Below are positions 6,807-14,334 of a stretch of DNA of 14,389 nucleotides, one piece after another (the stretch's first letter is position 1; each line of letters opens with the position of its first letter). The position numbers and the translations under genes were made by a program. The notes below the pieces were generated by a model. The model had not been told where the DNA came from and did no database searches. It was given only the letters and a program-made list of their open reading frames with translations. Location of the stretch: assembly GCA_964371655.1 (NCBI GenBank), contig CAYJOD010000129.1, positions 1 to 14,389 on the forward strand. The letters run 5' to 3'. This stretch comes from CAZGSN01 sp964371655. GTDB lineage: Bacteria > Desulfobacterota > Binatia > HRBIN30.

Positions 6807-9149
6807 TCATCGATCATTGAGATCGATCACCTCGATGACCAGACGGGTTGCGTGACTCAGCGCTCCGGTGTCGCCATCGGGCGAGGTAACGATCAGGCGC
6901 GCGTTGCAGCGGGCCGGCGCACCCCTGGGTGTGGCGAAGCCATCACTGGAGACGGTGAGAGACAATCTACCGCGCTTGACGCGGCCGGCCCCCACCTGTG
7001 CTGAGCTCTGGCCGTTGCCGAGATCGATGCTGCCGAATGTCTCGCGGGGGCAGCTGCCTGGGTCCACGGCGACGGCAAGGTTCCGCGCCAGCCCGGTGGC
7101 TGCAGTCTCGCCACTACCGATGCCGAATGGCAACGTCTTGCCAGTGGAGACGGCACCACGGCTGATCTTGAGTCGGAGCGGCTTGGCGCTGCGGATGAAG
7201 AACTCGGGCGGGCTCGTCGCTGCCAAGCCGGTCGCCGCAGTGGCGTCACGACCGGCGCTGACAACGTTGAGCTCCACGGCAATCGTGTTGTTCTCCGGGG
7301 TTGGGTCGACGTTGCCGGCAACCAGGGTGACGGCGGTGAAACCCAACGTGCAGCGTTGCGGCACCTGGTGATCGAGCGTCTGGAAGGAATCCCGGCGGAC
7401 TCGGATCGTTACCAAGGCGGTCTTCGGCGTCCCGCCTATGACCATCGTCGAATCTTGATCGCCACTCTCGCCGCGCTCGAAATCCGGCAAGCCGTCGATG
7501 GTTCCTGCCGGGCAGTCGCCGTCGTTGGCCACCAGCTGGATGACATGTCCCGGCCTTTCTCCCTCGTCGGCGTTGCGCACTTGTAACGGAACGATCTTCG
7601 TCACTTCGTCCTGGCCGGCGGGAATGACTACGTCGATTGGCTTCTCAGGAACCATGACGGAATCATGCCGCGGCGTGAGTGTGCAGTCGTGTTGGCAGCC
7701 GTCACCGTTAGTGAGGTTGCCGTCATCGCAACTCTCGAGGCCTTCGATTCTGCCGTTGCCACAGTTCTCCAGTCGGCAGGCGCAATCGCAGCCGTCGCCG
7801 CTGCTGCGATTGCCATCGTCACACTCTTCCCCGGCGTCGAGGTTGCCGTCGCCACAGAACGGTGCGGGGGTTGGCGTCGGTGCAGGAAGAGTCGGCAGGG
7901 ATGACGGCGTGTACGTCGGGGTGGGCGTGTTGGGTTGCGGGATGCAGGCGTCCCCTTCGCAGACGGAGACGACGTTCGCCCAAACCGCAGTGCGGCTATA
8001 GACGGCGCGCGACATCCACTCCCAGGCGTTTACGATCCTGCCGTCGGGCAGGCGCGCGGCGTGCAAGCGTAGCGCCGGCATGTCGCTGAGCCGCACCTCG
8101 TTTCCGATCGGGGCGCCGGCCGGGTCGAAGACTCTGCCGACGATGCCGGCGTAGCCGACAAGCGTGTAGTCGACCCATTCGACGAGCAAGTTGGTAGCCC
8201 CGAAGCTCACCTCGTGCAGGCTGATGTAGTAGTCGGTGTCGAGCCTGTGCACGAGAATGTCGGGCGTGAGCGGTGTGCCGTCATCGGCAAAGGAACGCAG
8301 CCACAATTGCTTCGAGCCCCAGGTCTCGCCCACCACGGCGAAGCCACCGTTCGGGTTGGCCGCGACATTGGTGGCCAGGAAGGTTTCGCTTACCGGGAGG
8401 GCGGCGCTGAGGGCTGTGCCGGTGGGGGAATACACGCGTAGAGAAGATACGAATCGTGGGTAGTGGCTGGACCACACGACGACAAAGTTTCCGTTGGCGA
8501 GCGCGGCGACGTCGTGGGCGTTCCATGCCATCGGTGTGGGCTCGACCGTAGTGATGTCGCTGGTCGCTTGCGCCGCGGCATCGAAGGTGCGCGCTTCGAT
8601 GAGGCCGGCGTCGAGCCAGGCCACGGCGGAGCCGCCGCCGCGGAGACCGGCGACGACGGGAACATCTTTGGAGGTGGATGGGTCGGCATCGATCAAGAGC
8701 TCGTCGCCGAGCGGCTGTCCGCGCGCGTCGAGGCGCCGACCGCGCAGATAGACGTCCATCGACTTGCCGTCGGGAAACGCGACCTGCCAGGCCGCTAGGT
8801 AGCCGTCGCCGTTGGCGCCAACGAACACCCAAGGATCGACATTGCCGTTGGTGTCGACGCGCGTGACCGGCCCGAGCGCGGTGCCCGCCGGCGTGTACGC
8901 GCGCGCGCTTAGCGAGTTCCAGTCGGCCGGGTACTCGGCTTTCGTCGGGCCGTTGTCGCCATTGTCCCAAAGGAAGATCATGTTGCCGTCGGCGCCGATC
9001 GCTACGTCGATACCGTTGGTGGCGAATCCAGAGAGGGTCGTACCCACTTCCAGCGGCGGCAAGTCGATGGCTACCTGCGCGCTCACGGGAAGCGCGGCGC
9101 AGATCAGGAGAGCAACCACCAAGGTGGTCCGAACGTCGACCTTTCGCAT
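6807..9149 (-). CDS. Secreted protein with Myxococcus-type Cys-rich repeats
   Basis: The product is 780 residues. The ATG at 9149 is chosen because AGGAGGG lies 4 nt upstream and a signal peptide follows (MRKVDVRTTLVVALLICAAL, cleavage near SAQ); the frame is open further upstream without support. Residues about 26-400 contain repeated beta-rich segments with VANGDGYLAAW, LANGNFVVVW and PNGGFAVV motifs, suggesting a beta-propeller-like fold. A Thr/Pro-rich linker (about 405-430) precedes two tandem Cys-rich repeats (about 431-490) with CGDGNLDAGEECDDGN and CGNGRIEGLESCDDGN, the DUF4215/TIGR02232 family. The C-terminal about 290 residues are beta-rich and unrecognised. The function is unknown; it is likely exported to the cell surface. 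The linker style matches the two neighbouring exported proteins. Confidence 0.87.
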   Translation of the reverse strand: MRKVDVRTTLVVALLICAALPVSAQVAIDLPPLEVGTTLSGFATNGIDVAIGADGNMIFLWDNGDNGPTKAEYPADWNSLSARAYTPAGTALGPVTRVDTNGNVDPWVFVGANGDGYLAAWQVAFPDGKSMDVYLRGRRLDARGQPLGDELLIDADPSTSKDVPVVAGLRGGGSAVAWLDAGLIEARTFDAAAQATSDITTVEPTPMAWNAHDVAALANGNFVVVWSSHYPRFVSSLRVYSPTGTALSAALPVSETFLATNVAANPNGGFAVVGETWGSKQLWLRSFADDGTPLTPDILVHRLDTDYYISLHEVSFGATNLLVEWVDYTLVGYAGIVGRVFDPAGAPIGNEVRLSDMPALRLHAARLPDGRIVNAWEWMSRAVYSRTAVWANVVSVCEGDACIPQPNTPTPTYTPSSLPTLPAPTPTPAPFCGDGNLDAGEECDDGNRSSGDGCDCACRLENCGNGRIEGLESCDDGNLTNGDGCQHDCTLTPRHDSVMVPEKPIDVVIPAGQDEVTKIVPLQVRNADEGERPGHVIQLVANDGDCPAGTIDGLPDFERGESGDQDSTMVIGGTPKTALVTIRVRRDSFQTLDHQVPQRCTLGFTAVTLVAGNVDPTPENNTIAVELNVVSAGRDATAATGLAATSPPEFFIRSAKPLRLKISRGAVSTGKTLPFGIGSGETAATGLARNLAVAVDPGSCPRETFGSIDLGNGQSSAQVGAGRVKRGRLSLTVSSDGFATPRGAPARCNARLIVTSPDGDTGALSHATRLVIEVIDLNDR

Positions 9150-9153
9150 CGCT

Positions 9154-9160
9154 CCCTCCT
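9154..9160 (-). promoter_or_regulatory. Ribosome binding site AGGAGGG for the Cys-rich protein gene
   Basis: AGGAGGG on the minus strand lies 4 nt before the ATG at 9149. Together with the signal peptide it decides this start over the open frame extending to 9287. Confidence 0.75.
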
Positions 9161-9196
9161 CGCACGGCCGAGCCGCGGATGCGTCGGCCTCCGCGA

Positions 9197-9225
9197 TGCA
9201 TACCACGATCTGGGAACCCGTCCAA
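9197..9225 (-). promoter_or_regulatory. Weak candidate promoter
   Basis: On the minus strand TTGGAC and TATGCA are separated by 17 bp, about 48 bp before the start codon at 9149. Each box matches the sigma-70 consensus at only three of six positions. I list it as the best-placed candidate, with low confidence. Confidence 0.2.
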
Positions 9226-9309
9226 AGACTGATCGGCGTGGAGATAGGGAGATGGGTCGGTCCTACCGCGGGCTGACCGCAACCCAAGCTACGTCGGTGT
9301 TTGCAGGCA

Positions 9310-9467
9310 CTCCCTCTCCCGCATCACTGCGGGAGAGGGTGGGGGTGAGGGATCCACATTTGCTCCGCACGTTGGCCGCACGGCTTCTGGAGTGGGGACC
9401 CATCCGACAGCCCTCACCCTAACCCTGTCCCGCGCCGGAAATGGCGCGGGAGAGGGGAGCCGGCCTT
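9310..9467. repeat. Composite dispersed repeat, copy 2 (uninterrupted)
   Basis: The left unit is a hairpin with stem CCCTCTCCCGC around ATCACT, followed by GGGTGGGGGTGAGGGATCC. The right unit (9401-9467) contains CCCTCACCCTAACCCTGTCC and a GCGCC/GGCGC hairpin around GGAAAT. The units are inverted relative to each other with about 45 bp between them. The left unit lacks the insertion found in copy 1 and so represents the empty site. The repeat lies in the 349-bp gap (9150-9498) downstream of the reductase gene; beyond it and the leader of the Cys-rich protein gene I see nothing else there. Confidence 0.8.
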
Positions 9468-9498
9468 GGAAACTAACTCGGCTCTTTTCGCGCCGCCG

Positions 9499-11007
9499 TC
9501 AGCGCCGCCACGCCAGCAGGCGCTCGAAGAGGCGCTTTACACTTGGCGTCAGCCGGGTGCGATTGTACGCGTCGCCGAGCTTGCGTAGCGCCTCGGCCTG
9601 CGTCGGGTACGGATGGATGGTGCTGCCGAAGCTGCCGAGGCCGATGCCATGGTTCATCGCCAGCACCGCCTCGCCGATCATCTCGCCGGCGTGCGCCGCC
9701 ACGATCGTCAGACCGACTAGCTTGTCGCTACCCTTGCGGACGACGGCGCGCACAAAACCTTCCGTCTCGCCATCGAGCACGGCGCGGTCGACGTCTTTCA
9801 ATTCGACCGTGATCGTCGTGGCATCGATCCCGGCCGCGGCGGCGTCGCGCTGATTGAGTCCGACATGCGCGACCTCGGGGCTGGTGTACGTGCACCAGGG
9901 AATGTGCAGGGCGCTCACCTTCTTGCGCCCGAAGAACAGGGAGTTCTGGATCACGATGCGGGCCAGGGCATCGGCGGCGTGGGTGAATTGATACTTCGAG
10001 CACACATCGCCCGCCGCGTAGATGTGCGGATTGGTGGTGCGCAGGAAATCGTCGACCGCGACGCCGCGCTGACTGTACTCAACGCCGACCGCCTCGAGGC
10101 CGAGAGCTTCGACGTTAGCGGCGCGCCCGGCACCGAGCAGAACCTGGTCGACCACGAGCTCATGTTGCTCGCCGCGAGTCTCGTAGCTCACGACCTTTTC
10201 GCTGCCGCGTCCGCGCACCGACAGGATCTGTGCCGCGGTTTCAATGTGCACACCGTCGCGGCGAAGACTCTGCTGCACGACCGCCGCCACGTCTGCTTCC
10301 TCCTTGGGTAGGAGGTCGGTTGTCAGGATGGTCACCTCGGATCCGAAGCGGCGGAACGCCTGTCCGAGCTCGCAGCCGATGGGTCCGGCGCCGAAGACGA
10401 CCAAGCGGCGCGGCAGCTCGGTGAGCCAGAAAACGTTCTCGTTGGTCAGGTAGTCGATTTGATCGAGACCGGGAATCGGCAGTCTTGCGGCGCGGGCGCC
10501 GGTGGCAATTGCGGCGCGGGCGAACTCGAGTCGCTGGCCGCCGACCTCAACGAAATTTCCACCGCTGAACCTACCGGCACCGAGATAGACGTCGACACCA
10601 AGCCCGCGGAAGCGGCTCACGGAATCGATGTGACTCAAACCCGCGCGCAGGCGGCGCATGCGCTCCATCACCGCCGCGAAGTCCACCTCCACCGCGCCCG
10701 GCACGCGTACCCCGAGCTCGCCGGCATGGCGCACCTCATTCGCCGTGCGCGCCGCGCGGATCAAACTCTTCGACGGAACGCAGCCGACGTTGAGACAGTC
10801 GCCGCCCATCAGATGCTTCTCGATCAGCGCTACCTTGGCGCCCAACCCGGCGGCTGCAGCCGCGGTGACCAGACCCGCGGTGCCGGCACCGATCACAACC
10901 AGATTGTAGCGCCCGCTTGGAGTCGGGCTGGTGTAAGCCTCGGGGTGGACGTTGCCGAGCAGCGTTTGGTTGTGCGCATCGAGCGGCGCGATCAAGGGTT
11001 CAGACAT
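9499..11007 (-). CDS. Mercuric-reductase-like FAD pyridine nucleotide-disulfide oxidoreductase
   Basis: This is a 502-residue class I flavin disulfide reductase, a cytoplasmic enzyme moving electrons from NAD(P)H through FAD to an active disulfide. Motifs: FAD site GAGTAG (40-45), redox pair CLNVGC (Cys71/Cys76), NAD(P) site GAGPIG (206-211), second FAD motif AAGDV (331-335) and a dimerisation domain (about 365-480) with His465 in TIHPYPT. It resembles mercuric reductase and dihydrolipoamide dehydrogenase. It has neither the N-terminal metal-binding domain nor the C-terminal Cys pair of true MerA, and no 2-oxoacid dehydrogenase genes are near, so the substrate is unknown. The ATG at 11007 is chosen because the longer frame (to 11142) translates a palindromic repeat. 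The VTT-family membrane gene lies 150 bp upstream on the same strand. Confidence 0.9.
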   Translation of the reverse strand: MSEPLIAPLDAHNQTLLGNVHPEAYTSPTPSGRYNLVVIGAGTAGLVTAAAAAGLGAKVALIEKHLMGGDCLNVGCVPSKSLIRAARTANEVRHAGELGVRVPGAVEVDFAAVMERMRRLRAGLSHIDSVSRFRGLGVDVYLGAGRFSGGNFVEVGGQRLEFARAAIATGARAARLPIPGLDQIDYLTNENVFWLTELPRRLVVFGAGPIGCELGQAFRRFGSEVTILTTDLLPKEEADVAAVVQQSLRRDGVHIETAAQILSVRGRGSEKVVSYETRGEQHELVVDQVLLGAGRAANVEALGLEAVGVEYSQRGVAVDDFLRTTNPHIYAAGDVCSKYQFTHAADALARIVIQNSLFFGRKKVSALHIPWCTYTSPEVAHVGLNQRDAAAAGIDATTITVELKDVDRAVLDGETEGFVRAVVRKGSDKLVGLTIVAAHAGEMIGEAVLAMNHGIGLGSFGSTIHPYPTQAEALRKLGDAYNRTRLTPSVKRLFERLLAWRR

Positions 11008-11077
11008 CGGGGGCAGTCTGTCATGTTCAGGCAACGGACCCAAGCATGTCGCCGATCGTCTGAAGGATAGAAGGCAA

Positions 11078-11127
11078 GCTCCCCTCTCCCGCGCCATTTC
11101 CGGCGCGGGAGGGTTAGGGTGAGGGCC
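11078..11127 (-). repeat. Dispersed repeat, copy 3 (right unit only)
   Basis: On the minus strand this reads GGCCCTCACCCTAACCCTCC followed by the CGCGCC/GGCGCG hairpin around GGAAAT and GAGAGGGGAGCT. It matches the right units of copies 1 and 2 but lacks 2 bp (AG) in one arm and has no left unit. It lies between the VTT gene stop (11158) and the reductase start (11007), where it could partly separate the two transcripts. Confidence 0.78.
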
Positions 11128-11157
11128 GATTGCACCCACCACCCACCGATCCGCCTT

Positions 11158-11883
11158 TCATTCCCCGGTCGCCTCGCGCAAGGCCTTGCGCGCCGTGCGC
11201 GTTACCATCGTGGTGACCACAACCGTCGCCACCAGACCGAGGATGAGTACGGCGTAGTACCCCGCGCCTTTTTCCGGCGCGGCGCCGCCGGCCAGCGCGG
11301 CGACGTCGCCGGCGAGCTTGCCGTAGTAAACGTAGAGAAGAGTGCCGGGCAGCATGCCGACCGAGGCCACCATGTAGTCGGCGAAGCGAACCTGTGTCAG
11401 GCCCAGCCCGTAGTTGAGGAGATTGAAGGGGAACACCGGCGACAGCCGCAGCAAGAAGACGATCTTGCGTCCCTGCGCGCCGACCGCCTTGTCGATGGCG
11501 GCGAATTTCGGATGGGTGCTGAGGCGCTGCTCGATGGCGCCGCGCGCTAGGTAGCGCGACACCAGAAACGCTGCGGCTGCCCCAAACGTGGCGGCGATGA
11601 ACACCAGAACCGTACCGCTGGCCAGCCCGAAGATGGCACCGGCGGCGAGGGTGAGCAGCGACCCGGGCACAAACGCCACCGTCGCCGCAGCGTAGGCAAG
11701 AATGAAAACCACAGGTCCCCACACTCCGAGCCCATCGACCCAGCGCGCGAATGCCGGCAGATACCCACCCGCCTGGCGGCCGAGTACGAGTAACCCAACC
11801 AACGCGACGGCCGCCAAGAGGATCTTGACGATCGGCACTTGCTTACGACCCGCCGCCGCGATTGTCCCTGTCCCCTCTCCCAT
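11158..11883 (-). CDS. TVP38/TMEM64 family (VTT domain) membrane protein
   Basis: The product is 241 residues and is an inner-membrane protein of the DedA/VTT superfamily, whose members are linked to lipid scrambling or transport and membrane homeostasis. Visible are a first membrane helix (about 17-36), further hydrophobic segments (about 53-110, with the re-entrant-type FVPGSLLTLAAGAIFG), the conserved block FLLRLSPVFPFNLLNYGLG (143-161) and a last helix (about 208-227). The length is typical. GAGG lies 5 nt before the ATG, and the start is 8 bp after the antitoxin stop, which suggests co-transcription with the upstream genes. The following reductase gene echoes a VTT-plus-reductase neighbourhood that I recall from other bacteria; the functional link is not established here. 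Confidence 0.92.
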   Translation of the reverse strand: MGEGTGTIAAAGRKQVPIVKILLAAVALVGLLVLGRQAGGYLPAFARWVDGLGVWGPVVFILAYAAATVAFVPGSLLTLAAGAIFGLASGTVLVFIAATFGAAAAFLVSRYLARGAIEQRLSTHPKFAAIDKAVGAQGRKIVFLLRLSPVFPFNLLNYGLGLTQVRFADYMVASVGMLPGTLLYVYYGKLAGDVAALAGGAAPEKGAGYYAVLILGLVATVVVTTMVTRTARKALREATGE

Positions 11884-11891
11884 CCGGGCCT

Positions 11892-12263
11892 CTAGATTGC
11901 GATCTTCAAGGCGATCTCTTCGAATGGGACCTGAGGGACCTTGACCTTGCGGCTGCCCCGCGGGCGTTTGGTGATGCGCACGAGCCCGTGCCGTTCCAGG
12001 ATTCGAATGTCCTCTTGCACGTTCTTGAGGTCGCGGCCGGCCATGCTGGCCAGCTCATAGAGCGAACGCGGCTGTCGCGATTTAATCGTGCGCAGCAAGC
12101 CTAAGCGTTCACGCGTCAGAAAATTACGGGCCGCTTCGAGGCTGGTGAAACCGACGATCTCCTTCGGCGTAACCCGCCGGCGACTCTGGGCTGCCTCGAA
12201 CGTCTTCCTGAAGCGTTCCAGTCCTGCGGTGAACGGCTCGATTGTAAACGTGACGGTTTTCAT
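11892..12263 (-). CDS. HVO_A0114-type winged-helix DNA-binding protein, probable TumA-like antitoxin
   Basis: The product is 123 residues. A winged helix-turn-helix covers about 50-105, with SLYELASMAGRDLKNVQEDI as the helix-turn-helix part and GLVRITKRPRGSRKVKVP as the wing. The N-terminal stretch MKTVTFTIEPFTAGLERFRK is probably the dimerisation or toxin-contact part. Its ATG overlaps the stop of the upstream TumE-like gene by 4 bp (ATGA), and GGAG lies 7 nt upstream inside that gene, so translation is probably coupled. This pairing is the usual layout of TumE/HVO_A0114 toxin-antitoxin systems, with the toxin first. By analogy it would neutralise the toxin and repress the operon, perhaps through the tandem repeats at 12528-12561. 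Confidence 0.83.
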   Translation of the reverse strand: MKTVTFTIEPFTAGLERFRKTFEAAQSRRRVTPKEIVGFTSLEAARNFLTRERLGLLRTIKSRQPRSLYELASMAGRDLKNVQEDIRILERHGLVRITKRPRGSRKVKVPQVPFEEIALKIAI

Positions 12264-12523
12264 TTTCTTGCTCCGGTTAGGCGTTTCACGTCCGCCATGA
12301 AATCAGCGAGGAGACCTGCAACGTCAACAAACCCGTAGGGCTCTTCCGTGCTCGCAATGTGTCGGTGGTGCCCCTTGGGATGATGGTTGTCGTACAGAAT
12401 GGTGGGCTTGCTTTCGCCGGCGAGGATAAGCGCCAAGCGGTAACGGACCCCGTTGGGCTGCTTAGGGTTCGGAGCGACTCGCCATATCACCATCTCCCGC
12501 AGGTTCCCTCTTTCGTCGGTCAT
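12260..12523 (-). CDS. TumE family toxin (DUF6516)
   Basis: The product is 87 residues, the usual size for this family. The family pattern is visible: an early MVIWRV segment, YRLALIL, then DNHHPKGHHRH (about 45-55), EEPYGF and LLADFMADVKRL near the C terminus. TumE proteins are the toxin component of a type II-like toxin-antitoxin system; the cellular target is not known to me, and the His-rich motif is a plausible catalytic or metal site. The ATG at 12523 is preferred over the internal ATG at 12490 because homologues have residues before MVxWR, although its Shine-Dalgarno is poor. The partner antitoxin follows with a 4-bp overlap. Confidence 0.83.
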   Translation of the reverse strand: MTDERGNLREMVIWRVAPNPKQPNGVRYRLALILAGESKPTILYDNHHPKGHHRHIASTEEPYGFVDVAGLLADFMADVKRLTGARK

Positions 12524-12527
12524 CTTC

Positions 12528-12561
12528 TCTTGAAGGAGTACCGTTCTTGAAGGAGTACCGT
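12528..12561 (-). promoter_or_regulatory. Two tandem 17-bp direct repeats before tumE (candidate operator)
   Basis: TCTTGAAGGAGTACCGT occurs twice without any gap (12528-12544 and 12545-12561) and ends 4 bp from the toxin start codon. The location and 17-bp spacing suggest binding sites for the adjacent winged-helix antitoxin, making the operon self-regulated. A simple local duplication is the alternative. Confidence 0.5.
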
Positions 12562-13068
12562 CGCTCTACCGCGCATCGCCGCCTCTTACTTGGTGTCTGA
12601 TACCATGTACTAAGGGGGTCTTCTAGAACCATGGGGCGGTCAACCCAACATTCGTGCTACGAGGACACAACCGGGTGGGCACCGCAGGAGCACCCGGAGG
12701 CTTTCAGTGGCCGAGCGGCGGGTGACACCTTCTCGTGTCGCTGTAGAAACTGGTGCAAACGCAAATGTAGCCGCGGCCGCCACCTGTCCGCCGAAGCCGA
12801 AGGGCGAAGGCGGGAGGCCGTGGCAACCAGTCTTCGTCGGCAGATTCGTGCTCCGATTCCACCTGCTCCACGCTCGTGGCGGGAGGTATTCGTCCTTCCA
12901 TCCGACGTTACCGTCTTCCTCCTTCCCCACTCGGGTCCGGAGGACGGCGTGCGACGGCGGCTACGAGTGCAGTTCCCGCAACGCGCAAAAATCTCTCCGC
13001 GCTGCAAGACGTACCCCTTGCGTGATGATAGAAGGCGCGCCGAATCCAAGGCGGCGGAGGACGATACA
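12562..13068. other. Intergenic region between tumE and the GH1 gene
   Basis: This 507-bp divergent intergenic region must hold the promoters of both flanking genes, but I see no convincing -35/-10 pairs. It contains an imperfect 13-bp palindrome GGTGTCTGATACC (12592-12604). Several frames are open on both strands (for example plus 12631-13068 in frame with GH1, and minus 12640-12930), but none has a recognisable domain or good ribosome site. The central part (about 12770-12830) is a GCCGAAG/GGCGAAGGCGG-rich stretch that looks like low-complexity or repeat DNA. Confidence 0.55.
13056..13060 (+). promoter_or_regulatory. Ribosome binding site GGAGG for the GH1 gene
   Basis: GGAGG lies 8 nt before the ATG at 13069. 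It supports that start over the in-frame extension from 12631. Confidence 0.7.
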
Positions 13069-14316
13069 ATGGCATTCGAGTTCCCAAAAGGCTTCGCGTG
13101 GGGTGCGGCGACGGCGGCGCATCAGGTCGAGGGCAACAACGTCAACAGCGATTTCTGGCTGCTCGAGAATACGCCGGGGACGCTGTTCCAGGAGCCGTCG
13201 GGCGACGCGGTCGATCATTTTCATCGCTATCCGCAGGACATCGCCCTGCTGAAGCAGCTGGGGTTCGGCGCCTATCGCTTCTCCATCGAGTGGGCACGTA
13301 TCGAACCCGAGGAAGGTCAGTTCTCGGTTGCCGCGCTCGATCACTACCGGCGCATGATCGCCTGCTGTCTGGAGCACGACGTCCAGCCGTGCGTCACCTT
13401 CCACCATTTCACCTCGCCACGTTGGTTTACCGCCGACGGTGGCTGGGAAGACATCCGCAACGTCGATCGCTTCCTGCGCTACTGCGAGCGCGCCGTCGCG
13501 CACCTCGGCGACCTGATTCACACCGCGTACACCATTAACGAGGCCAACCTCATGGCCACCCTTGCGGCGGCCAAGGTGCTGCCGGCCGCTGGATTCAAAG
13601 GCGTCGCGCCGTCGGTGGCCGAGTCGGCACGCCTGTGTGGCACGACGCTCGACCGCTTCGGTCCGTTCTTTGTTGGTCAGCCCCTGAAGATTCGCGACAC
13701 CATGCTCGCCGCGCACGTGCGCGCCCGCGACGTGCTCAAGTCGGGACCGGGCAAATTCCAAGTCGGCGTCACTCTCGCGATGCAAGACTATCAAGCCGTC
13801 GCCGGCGGCGAGAAGCACCGCGACCAGGCGCGCGCGGAGAGCTTTGATCCATTCTTGGAGGTGGCGCAGAAGGACGACTTCGTCGGCGTGCAGACCTACA
13901 GCCGCCATCGTTTCGGCCCTGACGGCGTGCTCGCTTCCGAGGACGGCGTCGAGGTCCTAATCATGGGCTACGAGTTCTGGCCCGAAGCCATCGGCGCCAC
14001 GGTGCGTTACGCTGCCGAGAAAGCGCGCGTGCCGATCTACGTGACCGAGAACGGTATCGGCACGACCAACGACGACCAGCGTATCGACTACGAACGCCGC
14101 GCCCTCACGGCCGTGGCCAAGTGCATCCAAGATGGCATCGACGTGCGCGGCTACTTCTACTGGTCGCTGATGGACAACTTCGAATGGCTGTTCGGCTACG
14201 GCCCGCAGTTCGGCCTCGTCGGCGTCGATCGCACCACACAGATGCGCACGCCGAAGCCGAGCGCCTACTGGCTCGGCAAGATCGCGCGTGCCAATCGATT
14301 CGATTCGGAGGGATGA
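13069..14316 (+). CDS. Glycoside hydrolase family 1 enzyme (beta-glucosidase-like)
   Basis: The product is a 415-residue retaining beta-glycosidase, probably cytoplasmic as no signal peptide is present. GH1 landmarks: the N-terminal FPKGFAWGAATAAHQVEG (5-22), YRFSIEWARIEP (69-80), FHHFTSPRWF (111-120), acid/base Glu158 in TINEA, nucleophile Glu327 in YVTENG, and glycone-site WSLMDNFEW (365-373) with GYGPQFGL. Differences from typical members are a total length below the usual 440-480 residues, NEA in place of NEP, and GVQTYSR where GVNYYT is usual. Both catalytic glutamates are kept, so activity is expected, on a substrate that cannot be read from sequence. The frame is open back to 12631, but the GGAGG site and the family N terminus favour 13069. 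It is the only plus-strand gene. Confidence 0.93.
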   Translation: MAFEFPKGFAWGAATAAHQVEGNNVNSDFWLLENTPGTLFQEPSGDAVDHFHRYPQDIALLKQLGFGAYRFSIEWARIEPEEGQFSVAALDHYRRMIACCLEHDVQPCVTFHHFTSPRWFTADGGWEDIRNVDRFLRYCERAVAHLGDLIHTAYTINEANLMATLAAAKVLPAAGFKGVAPSVAESARLCGTTLDRFGPFFVGQPLKIRDTMLAAHVRARDVLKSGPGKFQVGVTLAMQDYQAVAGGEKHRDQARAESFDPFLEVAQKDDFVGVQTYSRHRFGPDGVLASEDGVEVLIMGYEFWPEAIGATVRYAAEKARVPIYVTENGIGTTNDDQRIDYERRALTAVAKCIQDGIDVRGYFYWSLMDNFEWLFGYGPQFGLVGVDRTTQMRTPKPSAYWLGKIARANRFDSEG

Positions 14317-14334
14317 AACGGAGGGTGCGGGAGT

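Noticed and set aside
9150..9287. Longer start for the Cys-rich secreted protein
   Set aside because: The signal peptide and the AGGAGGG site both point to 9149.
9499..11007. True mercuric reductase (merA) or pyruvate dehydrogenase E3
   Set aside because: There is no C-terminal Cys pair, no metal-binding domain, and no mer or 2-oxoacid dehydrogenase genes nearby.
11008..11142. N-terminal extension of the reductase to 11142
   Set aside because: Those residues translate the third copy of the dispersed palindromic repeat, and family homology begins after the ATG at 11007.
12631..13068. 146-residue N-terminal extension of the GH1 enzyme or a separate gene in this stretch
   Set aside because: No domain or ribosome site is visible, and several frames on both strands are equally open because of high GC. 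GGAGG and the family N terminus support 13069.
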